Assembly: GCA_021806345.1 (NCBI GenBank)
Contig: JAJZXP010000184.1
Coordinates: forward strand, 1,947 to 10,930
Length of the DNA: 8,984 bases
Source of the DNA: Thermoplasmata archaeon
GTDB lineage: Archaea; Thermoplasmatota; Thermoplasmata; Thermoplasmatales; Thermoplasmataceae
Direction of reading: 5' to 3'
In this document: piece by piece, positions 1 through 7,190 of the stretch
Position numbering within the stretch: position 1 is the stretch's first letter
Layout: every line of letters begins with the position of its first letter
The notes under the pieces: model-generated
Databases searched by the model: none
The model's input: only the letters and a program-made list of their open reading frames with translations
What the model was told of the DNA's origin: nothing
Program-made: the position numbers and the translations under genes

Positions 1-690
1 GAGAGAAGGCTTGTCAAACGTAGTGATATCGTGTTTTCAGTAACAGCAAATGACATGGAGGATCTTAAAAATTTTGACAGCAGTTCTGTGGACAAATTTC
101 ACTTGGTTCCACATGTGCTTCCTGAACATGGGATTGGGTGGAAAGGGGCTGGCAGCAGGGGAATTTCATTCATAGGCTCTATGTATGGCCCCAATATTTC
201 TGCGCTGAAATTTATACTTAGCCTCGCAGGCAGATTGCCAGAATTTCATTTTAACATCATAGGCAATGTCAGAACCGGCTTTTTTAGGAAGAAACTTCCA
301 AATGTTACTTATCATGGGATCATTGATGATAATGCCAAAGATGAACTGCTGGCTAACTCTATGCTTGCTCTGAACCCGGTTTCTGAGGGGTCTGGGAGAA
401 ATGTAAAGATGGTAGATTACCTCCTCCACTCGGTTCCTATAATCTCAACCAGCATTGGCGTGAGAGGATTCGAAGAGTATGGTATAACTGATGCTGTCAA
501 GGTCGCCCGCACAGAAGATTTCTATGATTTTATAAAGCATCTCGACAGCAACCGGGAAGACCTCGTGGTTCTTTCATCCAAATCCCGTAAAATTTACGAA
601 GAAATTCTAAAAAAAGAATCTCTAGAGAATCCAAGCCAGATTATTATGGACTTAGTTTCAAAGAAGCGGTCCCTCTCAACGTCAAACTGA
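1..690 (+). CDS. Glycosyltransferase, GT4-like (GT-B fold), 5'-truncated by the window edge
   Basis: This is the C-terminal part of a retaining GT-B glycosyltransferase that would move a sugar from a nucleotide donor to a glycan or lipid carrier at the cytoplasmic membrane. The frame is open from base 1, so the GTG at 31 is internal and the true start lies to the left. Counting codons from base 1, residues 8-24 (SDIVFSVTANDMEDLKN) match the linker strand typical of GT4 enzymes. Residues 51-66 (RGISFIGSMYGPNISA) begin the donor-binding domain. Residues 126-151 carry PVSEGSGRNVK and IISTSIG, the nucleotide-sugar loop of the Glyco_trans_1_4 type. An Asp (KMVDYL) stands where many relatives have a conserved Glu. 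No frame break is visible over about 229 residues. Acceptor and sugar cannot be told. The gene stops at 690, directly before T-rich DNA, and faces away from the minus-strand genes. Confidence 0.85.
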   Translation, partial: ERRLVKRSDIVFSVTANDMEDLKNFDSSSVDKFHLVPHVLPEHGIGWKGAGSRGISFIGSMYGPNISALKFILSLAGRLPEFHFNIIGNVRTGFFRKKLPNVTYHGIIDDNAKDELLANSMLALNPVSEGSGRNVKMVDYLLHSVPIISTSIGVRGFEEYGITDAVKVARTEDFYDFIKHLDSNREDLVVLSSKSRKIYEEILKKESLENPSQIIMDLVSKKRSLSTSN

Positions 691-716
691 TTTTTTGGGA
701 AGTTAGTGAATTTTTT
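691..716 (+). terminator. Candidate T-tract archaeal transcription terminator
   Basis: Two runs of six T (691-696 and 711-716) follow directly after the TGA at 688-690. Archaeal RNA polymerase terminates at oligo-T tracts on the non-template strand without needing a hairpin, and no hairpin is evident here. The placement fits termination of the glycosyltransferase ending at 690. Confidence 0.45.
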
Positions 717-910
717 GTTATGCTGGATTTGTCCGCCCCTTTTCTATACATGACAACTTAAGTGGTTACGTGTGTCTTCTTCTGTTCCACTTTATTACTC
801 CTGGTGTATTTCCGGAATCCCTCTTCCAGCACATTCCTTAGATGGTTTAACTGTTGAAAGCCCCCGTTGTCCTTCCTTAACCACGACAATGCTGCAATTT
901 CCCGATAACA
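717..910. other. Spacer without a recognisable gene; minus-strand ORF fragment
   Basis: No plus-strand gene is visible between the T tracts and the glycosyltransferase remnant near 911. On the minus strand, from about 930 down to the TAA at 758-760, the frame reads RIGKIWCYREIAALSWLRKD and goes on through an LRNVLEEGFRKY segment to a basic end. This composition resembles a real protein tail rather than random DNA, and a transposase or integrase remnant is one possibility. I cannot name a family. The same frame stays open to 1039, but that extension lies antisense to the glycosyltransferase remnant and is likely a shadow. No terminal inverted repeats or target duplications were found. Confidence 0.25.
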
Positions 911-1182
911 CCAAATTTTACCAATCCTGATTTTGATAAAGAGAAAAAGGTTGTACTTGTTTATGGCCGTATAATGCCGGAGGAACCCGGGAATACAAAA
1001 CTGAAAGCGATGAATTTGGACTTGGCTATGGCAATACAAGTGAGGTTGCCCAGAGAATACAGGAATCCCTTGAATTCAGCTGTTACAAAAGACTTGAGAT
1101 ATATGAATCCAGGTGCATGTTCTCAGCTACTAAATTAAATGAAAAGATCAGGCCACTTACAAAAGAATTTATGGAGAATTAG
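911..1182 (+). pseudogene. 3' remnant of a GT4-type glycosyltransferase
   Basis: From about 955 to the TAG at 1180-1182 the frame with codons starting at 961 reads PYNAGGTREYKTESDEFGLG, then a helical tail ending in KEFMEN. The GG-x-(R/K)-E-Y turn followed by a G-x-G-Y-x-N-x-x-E-x-A block is the usual end of GT4 enzymes: the donor-site loop, then the C-terminal helix that crosses back. Just upstream, in a different frame (911-979), PDFDKEKKVVLVYGRIMPEE resembles the first strand of the same domain. In an intact enzyme the two blocks are roughly 100 residues apart, so an internal deletion plus a frame change is the simplest reading. There is no start codon context and no N-terminal domain. The remnant converges tail-to-tail with the next gene, with a 7-nt gap. 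The C-terminal block is fairly secure; the upstream block is tentative. Confidence 0.55.
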
Positions 1183-1189
1183 ATGATTA

Positions 1190-2386
1190 TTAGCGCGTTT
1201 CGCTGAATAGTTGCCTGTAGATAGACGAATATTGCTCTGCTGACTTTATTGAGTTGTAGTTGTCCTCCACATGCTGAATTCCGTTTTTTATCATGCTTGA
1301 AAATGAATCCTTATCCTCATTGAAAGTGTTAATAGCTTCCTTCAATCTGTCGGCATTTCCAGCAGGTATACGGATGCCTGTATCGTCCGGAACGACTTCT
1401 TCCAAAGTGGGAATATCAGAAACTATCGGGATTGTTCCAGATGCCATTGCCTCTAATATTGAGAAACCCATTTGCTCCTCCCAATACATTGTTGTGATGC
1501 TTGGTAAAAGGAAGAGGTCGGCATTCGCATAATAATCGAATATGTCAGAATATCGCACAGAACCCAAAATTTCAAAGACATCTTCTAATCCTAAATTTTT
1601 GACCATATCCATAATATATCGGGAGAACTTAGGATTTCCTGATCCCAGGTGAAAGTATTTCACCTTGCTGCTCTCCATCTTTAATTTCTTGAGTGCCCTT
1701 AGAATATAGGTCAAGCCCTTGAAATACTCCATTCTACCAACTCCAAGGATTATAGTACAATCTTTGGGTGCCTTCATTGTATTGTAAATTGATGGGTTCT
1801 CTTTTCTACCCCTGATCTTGCTAATATCAATACCTGGATGTATCTTGAAGATCTTGCTTTCATCAATGCCTTGCCACAGGAGTGAGAATTTCGCCTCCTC
1901 TGATACAGGAAGGAAGTAGTCAACCTGTTTGAATACTTTTTCTTTCAATTTTGCTGTAGGGGCAGTTTTTTCTATGGAAAAGCTGTACGGAATATTCTCC
2001 CAGACAGTCATTGCAGATTTCTTGACCTTTTTCATGGCCTGAAACGAGGGATAGTATGCCTCATCTACTAAGTGAAGCACATCCACCCCATCAAATAGTT
2101 TGGCCCAGAGAAACATTTTGCTCGCATATTCCTGAATATTCTTGTCGAGACCATACCTTACCATTTTTCCAAATCCAGATGACAAAAACATCTTGTTCAA
2201 AGTTCGGTTTCCCCTTATATTCCGGACCCTTCTGAATTCCGCCCCATTACTTTCTGTGGGGATTGCTGTTCCTATTAAAATTGGCTTGATATTGTGATCT
2301 TTTAGGGATCGGTAAATTGGCAATTCCCATTCTGGGATCTTGTTTCCCCTGACAATTCCTACTTTGATTTCTTTTGTGCTATTCAA
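1190..2386 (-). CDS. Glycosyltransferase family 4 (GT-B), full length
   Basis: This 398-residue enzyme has the usual length and layout of a retaining GT4 glycosyltransferase. The acceptor-side Rossmann domain starts at KVGIVRGNKIPEWELP (8-23) and includes VLHLVDEAYYPS (103-114). The linker reads VDYFLPVSEEAKFSLLWQGI (155-174), followed by KIHPGIDISKI, the VPNGVD-equivalent loop. The donor domain starts at ILGVGRMEYFKGL (213-225). The EX7E signature is complete at E304 and E312 (E-QMGFSIL-E), followed by AMASGTIPIVSD. It should act at the cytoplasmic face of the membrane in glycan assembly; the sugar is unknown. The start is TTG at 2386-2384: an in-frame TAA lies two codons upstream and no ATG or GTG precedes the conserved first strand, so a non-ATG start is almost forced. 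No Shine-Dalgarno sequence is visible. It is a single-gene unit on this strand, flanked by two broken plus-strand glycosyltransferases. Confidence 0.9.
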   Translation of the reverse strand: MNSTKEIKVGIVRGNKIPEWELPIYRSLKDHNIKPILIGTAIPTESNGAEFRRVRNIRGNRTLNKMFLSSGFGKMVRYGLDKNIQEYASKMFLWAKLFDGVDVLHLVDEAYYPSFQAMKKVKKSAMTVWENIPYSFSIEKTAPTAKLKEKVFKQVDYFLPVSEEAKFSLLWQGIDESKIFKIHPGIDISKIRGRKENPSIYNTMKAPKDCTIILGVGRMEYFKGLTYILRALKKLKMESSKVKYFHLGSGNPKFSRYIMDMVKNLGLEDVFEILGSVRYSDIFDYYANADLFLLPSITTMYWEEQMGFSILEAMASGTIPIVSDIPTLEEVVPDDTGIRIPAGNADRLKEAINTFNEDKDSFSSMIKNGIQHVEDNYNSIKSAEQYSSIYRQLFSETR

Positions 2387-2400
2387 GGTTTACTACTTTA

Positions 2401-2410
2401 CGAATATTTC
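2401..2410 (-). promoter_or_regulatory. Weak TATA-like box for the minus-strand glycosyltransferase
   Basis: Read on the minus strand this is GAAATATTCG, 15-24 nt before the TTG start at 2386. The lack of a Shine-Dalgarno sequence and the short distance would fit a leaderless transcript, but the match to an archaeal TATA box is poor. It could be chance in AT-rich DNA. Confidence 0.25.
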
Positions 2411-2463
2411 ACATACCTTATTTTTTCCGGTATAAAATTAAGTTTCGATCCTTTTTGTTTAGG

Positions 2464-2485
2464 CATACGGACGTATGTATAAAAT
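2464..2485 (+). promoter_or_regulatory. Perfect 6-bp palindrome abutting a TATAAAAT box
   Basis: CATACG-GA-CGTATG (2464-2477) is a perfect inverted repeat with a 2-nt centre. It is followed at once by TATAAAAT (2478-2485), and an ATG opens the glycosyltransferase remnant 25 nt after the start of the box. An archaeal TATA box with an operator-like palindrome at its upstream edge is a sensible regulatory layout, and the spacing fits a leaderless mRNA. A second copy of GTATAAAATT lies at 2430-2439, so the element is doubled (the other copy is 2477-2486). No regulator is identified, and the gene downstream looks broken, so the site may be a relic. Confidence 0.35.
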
Positions 2486-2502
2486 TTCAAATATGCTATG
2501 TT

Positions 2503-2952
2503 ATGCACATAGTTGGGGCAGCTCCTCTAAATGCTGTCATAGCAAGGATGGCACAAGATACCAAGAATGTTCACTGCCATGGTCCATTAGGGGATGAAGA
2601 CCTTGCAAAAATTTTCAACGAATCGGGATATATTTGTTTTTCCCTCTAAAGTGGAAACATACGGCATAGTTGTTCTCGAAGCTCTTTCAGCTGGGTTATA
2701 TATCATTTGTGGAGAAAATTTAAAGGGGACTTTTGACGATTTGAAAGAAAGAGATTTTCTTGAATATTGTGCATACGACACCAAATCCATAAGTGAAGCA
2801 ATAAACAATGGATCAAAAAACATAGAAAAAATCAGGGCCAGAGCAAAAAAACCCGTGAGCATGCAATGGAGAAATACGATTGGAGCATGATAGCAAAAGA
2901 TTTCTATGGAAAATTAAGAAAGGTTGCAAATGCAACTGATGAGTATGCTTAA
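2503..2952 (+). pseudogene. Frameshifted, N-terminally truncated GT4 glycosyltransferase
   Basis: Three frame blocks read as one GT4 donor domain. Block 1 (2503-about 2627) gives MHIVGAAPLN, then GPLGDEDLAKIFNES, the usual strand and helix before the donor loop. Block 2 (about 2628-2851) gives DIFVFPSKVETYGIVVLEAL with EX7E intact, then SAG. Block 3 (about 2852 to the TAA at 2950-2952) gives REHAMEKYDWSMIAKDFYG, the classic C-terminal helix, ending in DEYA. The first shift is explained by one extra G in GGG at 2625-2627. The second is explained by one missing A in the seven-A run at 2845-2851, which returns to the original frame. The acceptor-binding N-terminal half is absent upstream in all forward frames. 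With half the enzyme missing it is best seen as a pseudogene. The two indels alone could be sequencing errors in homopolymers, but the truncation could not. Confidence 0.8.
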
Positions 2953-2958
2953 TCAGGG

Positions 2959-4206
2959 TTGGGCAAACCATCATATTGGCTTATTTGTACTAACTGGTCC
3001 TGTACTCCTTATTTTCTTATTGGGAAGTCAACCTTAGATTGCCTTGAAATTACAATTACTCCATGGGAAATTTCATTATTGTTTCCACAACACCTTTTTA
3101 AGTCTTTTTCCATTAACAAATATTTGAGAGCAATTATACTGAATAGAAACCCACCTCCATCTTCATTGTTTAAGTACTCCAAAGATTTAACCAATGTCAA
3201 ATCGCATAATTCTGTATTATTGAATATTGTAAATGATTCTTCCAGATGGAATAATCCTCACATTGGCATCGATGTGAAAATTCCTTTGGGCAATAACTTT
3301 TATATTTCCGGTATACTGAGCAGATTCACTTACAAAAATGTGATAAAAGCAGTAAATTCAAGCATTACCCATGAGGAAGAAGTCTTGCTTCATATGGGTT
3401 CACCATTCGCCAATCCCTCTTTCTCTAAACAATTCCCAATAACCATGACAGTACACGACAGCCCAAAAGCTCTTTTTCAGGCTGGTTTGTACAGGATGGG
3501 ATCAGAAAGCAATTCCGAATACTCGAAAAGAATGAAATTAACAAGGATTCTCTACAACAAAGCAATGAATCTGCCTTATTTATGCACAAACAGCAAGCAT
3601 GTTGGGCAATCAATTAAGGAATTTGGGTACGATGGTGAAATTTTCGTCCTATACCCTCCGGTTTCCAATTTTTTCAAACCCCTATCTGACAAGAAATATC
3701 TCAGAGAAAAGCTAGGACTTCCTCAGGATAAAGTGCTGATCCTTTCAGTATCCATAGACGAAGTCAGGAAAAATCTGGATTTAGTCCGGCATGTTGCATC
3801 GACAACAAGAGACTGGGCTTCAATGGTTCGAATAGGTTCGGATATAGGAAGTGGTTTTTCTTTTAGGAACTTGGACGATGAAACTTTGAACATGGCCTAT
3901 AACGCCTGCGATTTGTTGTTAATGCCCAGCATTGAGGAAGGATTTGGTTATCCGATAGTTGAAGCATTTAAGGTTGGGATTCCTGTTGTAGCTTCACAAA
4001 TTGAAGTTTTTGAGGAGGTTGCGGGCTCGTCTGCCATTCTCGTGAAGGAAAATAACGTTCAGGACTATGTTGAGGCAATTAAGGACGCCTACAAAAACAG
4101 GGAGGAACTTATTGCGTCAGGTAAAGAAAGGGCAAAAAAATTTGACCCGGAAGTATTTGCTATGGAAACAAACAAGGCATATAGGAAGATTCTTGAAAAG
4201 CATTAA
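2959..4206 (+). CDS. Glycosyltransferase family 4, with uncertain or disturbed N-terminus
   Basis: The donor half is clearly a GT4 glycosyltransferase. Numbering from the TTG at 2959, FPITMTVHDSPKALF (159-173) is an acceptor-domain strand and loop, YLCTNSKHVGQSIKEFG (207-223) the linker, and EIFVLYPPVSNFF (227-239) the loop into the donor domain. ILSVSIDEVRKNLDL (261-275) opens that domain, and EX7E is intact at E327 and E335 (E-GFGYPIV-E), followed by AFKVGIPVVAS. The frame opens at TTG 2959, right after the previous remnant, but the first 45 or so residues are rich in Trp and Cys and look non-coding. ATG 3063 in another frame gives MGNFIIVSTTPF, a convincing first strand. It rejoins this frame at a five-T run (3095-3099), so the true start is probably 3063 with a one-base shift. 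The gene ends 3 nt from the convergent uridylyltransferase. The sugar and acceptor are unknown. Confidence 0.8.
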   Translation: MGKPSYWLICTNWSCTPYFLIGKSTLDCLEITITPWEISLLFPQHLFKSFSINKYLRAIILNRNPPPSSLFKYSKDLTNVKSHNSVLLNIVNDSSRWNNPHIGIDVKIPLGNNFYISGILSRFTYKNVIKAVNSSITHEEEVLLHMGSPFANPSFSKQFPITMTVHDSPKALFQAGLYRMGSESNSEYSKRMKLTRILYNKAMNLPYLCTNSKHVGQSIKEFGYDGEIFVLYPPVSNFFKPLSDKKYLREKLGLPQDKVLILSVSIDEVRKNLDLVRHVASTTRDWASMVRIGSDIGSGFSFRNLDDETLNMAYNACDLLLMPSIEEGFGYPIVEAFKVGIPVVASQIEVFEEVAGSSAILVKENNVQDYVEAIKDAYKNREELIASGKERAKKFDPEVFAMETNKAYRKILEKH

Positions 4207-4209
4207 TTT

Positions 4210-5043
4210 CTAAATAAGATCCTTGAAGCGCCTGTCCCTTCTAGCAAATTCTATGAATGTTTTAACCCATAGTTCCTTAGTGCCTATATCAAATCTTTCT
4301 CCGCTGATTTCGTAACCCACTAGCTTCTCTTGCTTCGCCAGTGCTTTCAAAGCATCACTTAACTGGTATTCTCCATTTTTTCCTTTTTCAAGTTTTTTAA
4401 TCAGGGGATAAATATCCGGATGCAGTATGTAAGTTCCAGTTATGCCCATAAGGCTAGGAGCTTCTTCAGGTTCAGGTTTTTCTATGACGTCATCTATATC
4501 CCAAACAAGGTCAGTTCTCCGGCTTCCGGATATTATGCCATAGTCTCTTACCTTGTCTTCAAGAACTTTCTCCAACATAACCATGCTCTTTTTTTCCTTT
4601 GCATAAGCTTCCAGCATTTGGGAAGTGGTGGTGAGATTGCTCTTTGAGCGATATATGGTATCACCCAATAGAACGACGAATGGGTCATCCCCCGTAAATT
4701 TCTCCGCATACCTTATTGAATCGGCTAATCCCTTTGGCTCCCTTTGCCTGACAAAATATATTTCAGGGATATCATCAATATCAAATTCAGAATGGAATGA
4801 ATCCAGTGGGTGTTTATCAAAATAATCTACGATTGAATCCTTTCCATGACCAATGACTATTAGAATATCTTTAAGCCCTGATTTTACAGCTTCTTCCACC
4901 ACATAATGGATTACTGGCTTATCCAGTACTGGCAACATTTCTTTTGGTTGAGCTCTGGTTAACGGATAAAAACGAGTTCCAGATCCCGCTGCCGGTATGA
5001 CAACTTTTTCTATTTTCTTAGGTATGCCTACCAACCCCAACAT
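4210..5043 (-). CDS. galU: UTP-glucose-1-phosphate uridylyltransferase (GalU-type)
   Basis: It catalyses Glc-1-P + UTP -> UDP-glucose + PPi in the cytoplasm. From ATG 5043 the protein has 277 residues, close to the usual GalU length. The nucleotide-binding signature AAGSGTRFYPLT (18-29) is followed by PKEMLP (33-38), REPKGLADSI (101-110), the metal-binding GDT (127-129), EKPEPEE (188-194), GTYIL (203-207), GEYQLSDAL (224-232) and FDIGT (251-255). PKEMLP and GEYQLSDAL favour the glucose enzyme over RmlA-type dTDP enzymes. The frame is open upstream to 5175, but that extension runs inside the dehydrogenase gene, lacks homology and is rejected. ATG 5043 overlaps the 3' end of the UDP-glucose dehydrogenase gene by 26 bp. 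TTG codons at 5040 and 5034 are alternatives, and no strong Shine-Dalgarno sequence separates them. As last gene of the operon it supplies the substrate of the gene before it. Confidence 0.92.
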   Translation of the reverse strand: MLGLVGIPKKIEKVVIPAAGSGTRFYPLTRAQPKEMLPVLDKPVIHYVVEEAVKSGLKDILIVIGHGKDSIVDYFDKHPLDSFHSEFDIDDIPEIYFVRQREPKGLADSIRYAEKFTGDDPFVVLLGDTIYRSKSNLTTTSQMLEAYAKEKKSMVMLEKVLEDKVRDYGIISGSRRTDLVWDIDDVIEKPEPEEAPSLMGITGTYILHPDIYPLIKKLEKGKNGEYQLSDALKALAKQEKLVGYEISGERFDIGTKELWVKTFIEFARRDRRFKDLI

Positions 5044-6235
5044 ATTTCTTGACACTTTCTGGTTTGACAGTTCTCCTGGCATCAACCACAATACCATTGT
5101 AACCAGATAGCATTTCTGAAAATTGTGGCCACTCAGTTGCAACAACGGCCATATCAGTGCCATCAAGGCATTCATTTATTGTGTCACATCTGTTTGTTAT
5201 GTCCAAATTTTTAACAACGGGGTCGAAAACCTTCACAGATGCCCCCTTATTGGAAAGGAGGGAAACGAGTTTCAAGGATTTGCTTTCACGCAAGTCATCT
5301 GTGTCTTCTTTAAAACTTAATCCCAAAACACAAATCATGGCCCCCCGCAGACCTTTTCCAAGCGATGTAGTGCAGATATCCGCTATCCGATTCTCACGTT
5401 CAGAGTTAGCTGAAATTGCACTCTCGACAATTGACAGTTTTTCGCCGGCATCTCTTGCGTAGGTGGCAATCGCTTCAGTATCTTTGGGAAAACATGAGCC
5501 GCCATAACCGATCCCTGCTCTGAGGAAATCTTTGCCTATTCTTGGATCCAAACCCATACCTTTGGCTACGGTGGACACATCTGCATTAGGGATCTTCTCG
5601 CACAAGTTTGCGAATTCATTGATAAAAGATATTTTTGTAGCCAGGAATGAGTTGCTTGCGTATTTTATAAGCTCCGCATTTTCATTGGTCGTCTCAATGA
5701 ATTCAGAATCAATGAAATTCCATATTTTGCGGGCTAGTTCAAAATCTTCCTGCTCTCTTGCTCCAACTACTACCCGGTCTGGAAATAAGGTGTCGTGGAT
5801 GGCGGTTCCTTCCCTGGTGAATTCCGGATTGGAAATTATTTTCATACCAGTCAAGCTGGATAATTCGCCGGCAGTGCCTGGAATTACAGTACTTTTCATT
5901 ATAATTGCTGTATCGGGAAAATTCTGCTTTATGGACTCACAAGCATCCTGAACATATTTCAATGATATTCGGCCATTGATGCTTGGCGTGGCAACGCAAA
6001 CGAATACTGCTGCGCATCCTTTTAGGTATGAATAATCTGTTGTGAATTGAATATTCTTTCCTGCGTTTTTAAGGGTTTCTTTCAAATTAGGCTCATAAAA
6101 AGGTAGCTTTCCCGAGGCAAAACTCTCTATCCGATGCCTGTCTATATCCACTCCTATAACAGAGTTCCCTTTGCTAGCCAGCACTGCAGCAGTCACAGAC
6201 CCCACATATCCCAAACCAACAACGCCAAGTTTCAT
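5018..6235 (-). CDS. ugd: UDP-glucose 6-dehydrogenase
   Basis: It oxidises UDP-glucose twice with NAD+ to UDP-glucuronate. The 405 residues show the complete family plan: NAD-binding GLGYVG (7-12) with acidic VDID (29-32), VATPS (81-85), STVIPGT (115-121), NPEFTREGTA (136-145), KYASNSFLATKISFINE (191-207) with Lys191 and Asn195, the catalytic loop GYGGSCFPKD (243-252) with nucleophile Cys248, and the C-terminal UDP-binding FKEDTDDLRES (308-318), ending in YVGVGR. GYGGSCFPKD and the NPEF-x-REG loop mark the UDP-glucose type rather than the UDP-ManNAc type. Thr140 sits where Leu is usual (PEFLREG). The ATG at 6235 directly follows the TAG of the upstream decarboxylase gene with an AGAGGA site before it. 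The 3' end overlaps the uridylyltransferase start, so the two should be co-translated. Confidence 0.95.
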   Translation of the reverse strand: MKLGVVGLGYVGSVTAAVLASKGNSVIGVDIDRHRIESFASGKLPFYEPNLKETLKNAGKNIQFTTDYSYLKGCAAVFVCVATPSINGRISLKYVQDACESIKQNFPDTAIIMKSTVIPGTAGELSSLTGMKIISNPEFTREGTAIHDTLFPDRVVVGAREQEDFELARKIWNFIDSEFIETTNENAELIKYASNSFLATKISFINEFANLCEKIPNADVSTVAKGMGLDPRIGKDFLRAGIGYGGSCFPKDTEAIATYARDAGEKLSIVESAISANSERENRIADICTTSLGKGLRGAMICVLGLSFKEDTDDLRESKSLKLVSLLSNKGASVKVFDPVVKNLDITNRCDTINECLDGTDMAVVATEWPQFSEMLSGYNGIVVDARRTVKPESVKKYVGVGRHT

Positions 6236-7168
6236 CTATAATCCTCTTTTTGATTTCATCCAATCGATAGTTTCTTTAAGGCCAATTTCCAGGTCGACCT
6301 TCGGTTCCCAGCCCAGGTTCTCTCTCACGAGGTGCGTATCAGCCGCCCTTCTTGTTGGGTCATCATCTCTTCTATCCTGGAATTGAAACTGCGAGGTACT
6401 TCCTGTCATCCCTTTAATTTTTTTGGCCAGCTCCAAAATTGTTATTTGTTCCGATGAACCAATGTTCAATATCCTGCTGCCAAGTACATCTTTGTGCAGA
6501 AACTTCCAGGTTGCATCTACCCAGTCATCCACAAAAAGAAATGACCTTGTCTGTTCACCATTGCCATGGATTGTAAAACTTGAGTTTTCCAAGGCCTGTA
6601 AAATGAATCTAGGTACAACTCTCCCATAATATCCATCTTCCCTAATTCTGGGCCCATAAACGTTAAACGGCCTCTGAATTCTCACGTCTATCCCAAATTC
6701 CCTCTGGTATGCCATTGAGAGGGCCTCTGAGAACCTTTTTCCCTCATCATAGCAACTTCTTATCCCATTCGGACTTACATTTCCATTGTACCCCTCAGGT
6801 GTAGGGATAATGGAAGCTTCCCCATACACTTCTGATGAAGATGTGTACATAAAAACAGAATCAGATTTTCTTGCTATGTCAAGCATGACCTTAGTGCCCA
6901 AAGAATTGGAAAGTATGGTCGAAGTTGGATGAGAAATATAATCTTCAGGTGATGGCCTCGCCGCCAAATGTACAACGAAATCGTATTTCCTATCATCAGA
7001 ATAGTCTTCAATGTGTTTCCGAACAAGTTCGACATCATTCGGAATGTTAATCTCTGCACTGGTGGAAAAGTCATCTACAACTACCACTTCCATCCCTTCG
7101 GCCAGTGCTTTTTCTACTAGGTGAGAACCAAGGAAGCCGTTGCCCCCGGATATAAGTATTCGCTCCAT
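6236..7168 (-). CDS. UDP-glucuronate decarboxylase (UDP-xylose synthase)-like SDR protein
   Basis: This extended short-chain dehydrogenase probably converts UDP-glucuronate to UDP-xylose, or stops at the UDP-4-keto-pentose, using bound NAD+. Numbering from the GTG at 7171, it shows GGNGFLG (9-15), VVDDFS (31-36), HLAARPSP (68-75), SSSEVYG (111-117), the catalytic Tyr141 and Lys145 in RSCYDEGKR (138-146), RPFNVYGPR (167-175), QTRSFLFVDD (207-216) and DPTRRAAD (271-278). RSCYDEGKR, with Glu114 after the catalytic-site serine, is typical of UDP-xylose synthases and of the ArnA decarboxylase, where that Glu and the Arg of QTRSF take part in decarboxylation. Plain 4-epimerases and dTDP-glucose dehydratases differ there. 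ATG 7168 is preferred; GTG 7171 is one codon longer. It is the first gene of the decarboxylase-ugd-galU unit, so its presumed substrate is made by the next gene. A 4-epimerase role is less likely but not excluded. Confidence 0.85.
   Translation of the reverse strand: MERILISGGNGFLGSHLVEKALAEGMEVVVVDDFSTSAEINIPNDVELVRKHIEDYSDDRKYDFVVHLAARPSPEDYISHPTSTILSNSLGTKVMLDIARKSDSVFMYTSSSEVYGEASIIPTPEGYNGNVSPNGIRSCYDEGKRFSEALSMAYQREFGIDVRIQRPFNVYGPRIREDGYYGRVVPRFILQALENSSFTIHGNGEQTRSFLFVDDWVDATWKFLHKDVLGSRILNIGSSEQITILELAKKIKGMTGSTSQFQFQDRRDDDPTRRAADTHLVRENLGWEPKVDLEIGLKETIDWMKSKRGL
6242..6247 (-). promoter_or_regulatory. Shine-Dalgarno site for UDP-glucose dehydrogenase
   Basis: On the minus strand AGAGGA lies 6 nt before the ATG at 6235, inside the end of the upstream gene whose TAG abuts that ATG. 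It supports the ATG 6235 start and translational coupling. Confidence 0.6.
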
Positions 7169-7190
7169 CACTTGCTGTATTCTTTCTACG

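Noticed and set aside
31..33. GTG as start of the first glycosyltransferase
   Set aside because: The frame is open to base 1, and the residues before it (RLVKRSDI) fit the conserved GT4 linker, so the codon is internal.
931..1039. Upstream part of the minus-strand open frame that runs 758-1039
   Set aside because: It is antisense to the plus-strand glycosyltransferase C-terminal block, which has the recognisable motif, so this portion is likely a shadow.
2374..2502. Upstream extension of the 2503 remnant frame
   Set aside because: It runs over the spacer with the palindrome and TATA-like boxes and shows no glycosyltransferase-like residues before MHIVG.
4207..4209. Terminator hairpin between the convergent genes ending at 4206 and 4210
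   Set aside because: Only 3 nt separate the stops, and no stem or long T tract is visible on either strand around the junction.
5044..5175. 44-residue N-terminal extension of the uridylyltransferase frame
   Set aside because: It lies within the dehydrogenase coding region, has a shadow-like composition, and GalU proteins begin just before the AAGSGTRF motif.
5532..5951. 139-residue plus-strand open frame
   Set aside because: It lies wholly antisense to the UDP-glucose dehydrogenase gene, which has every family motif. The forward reading shows no domain-like pattern.
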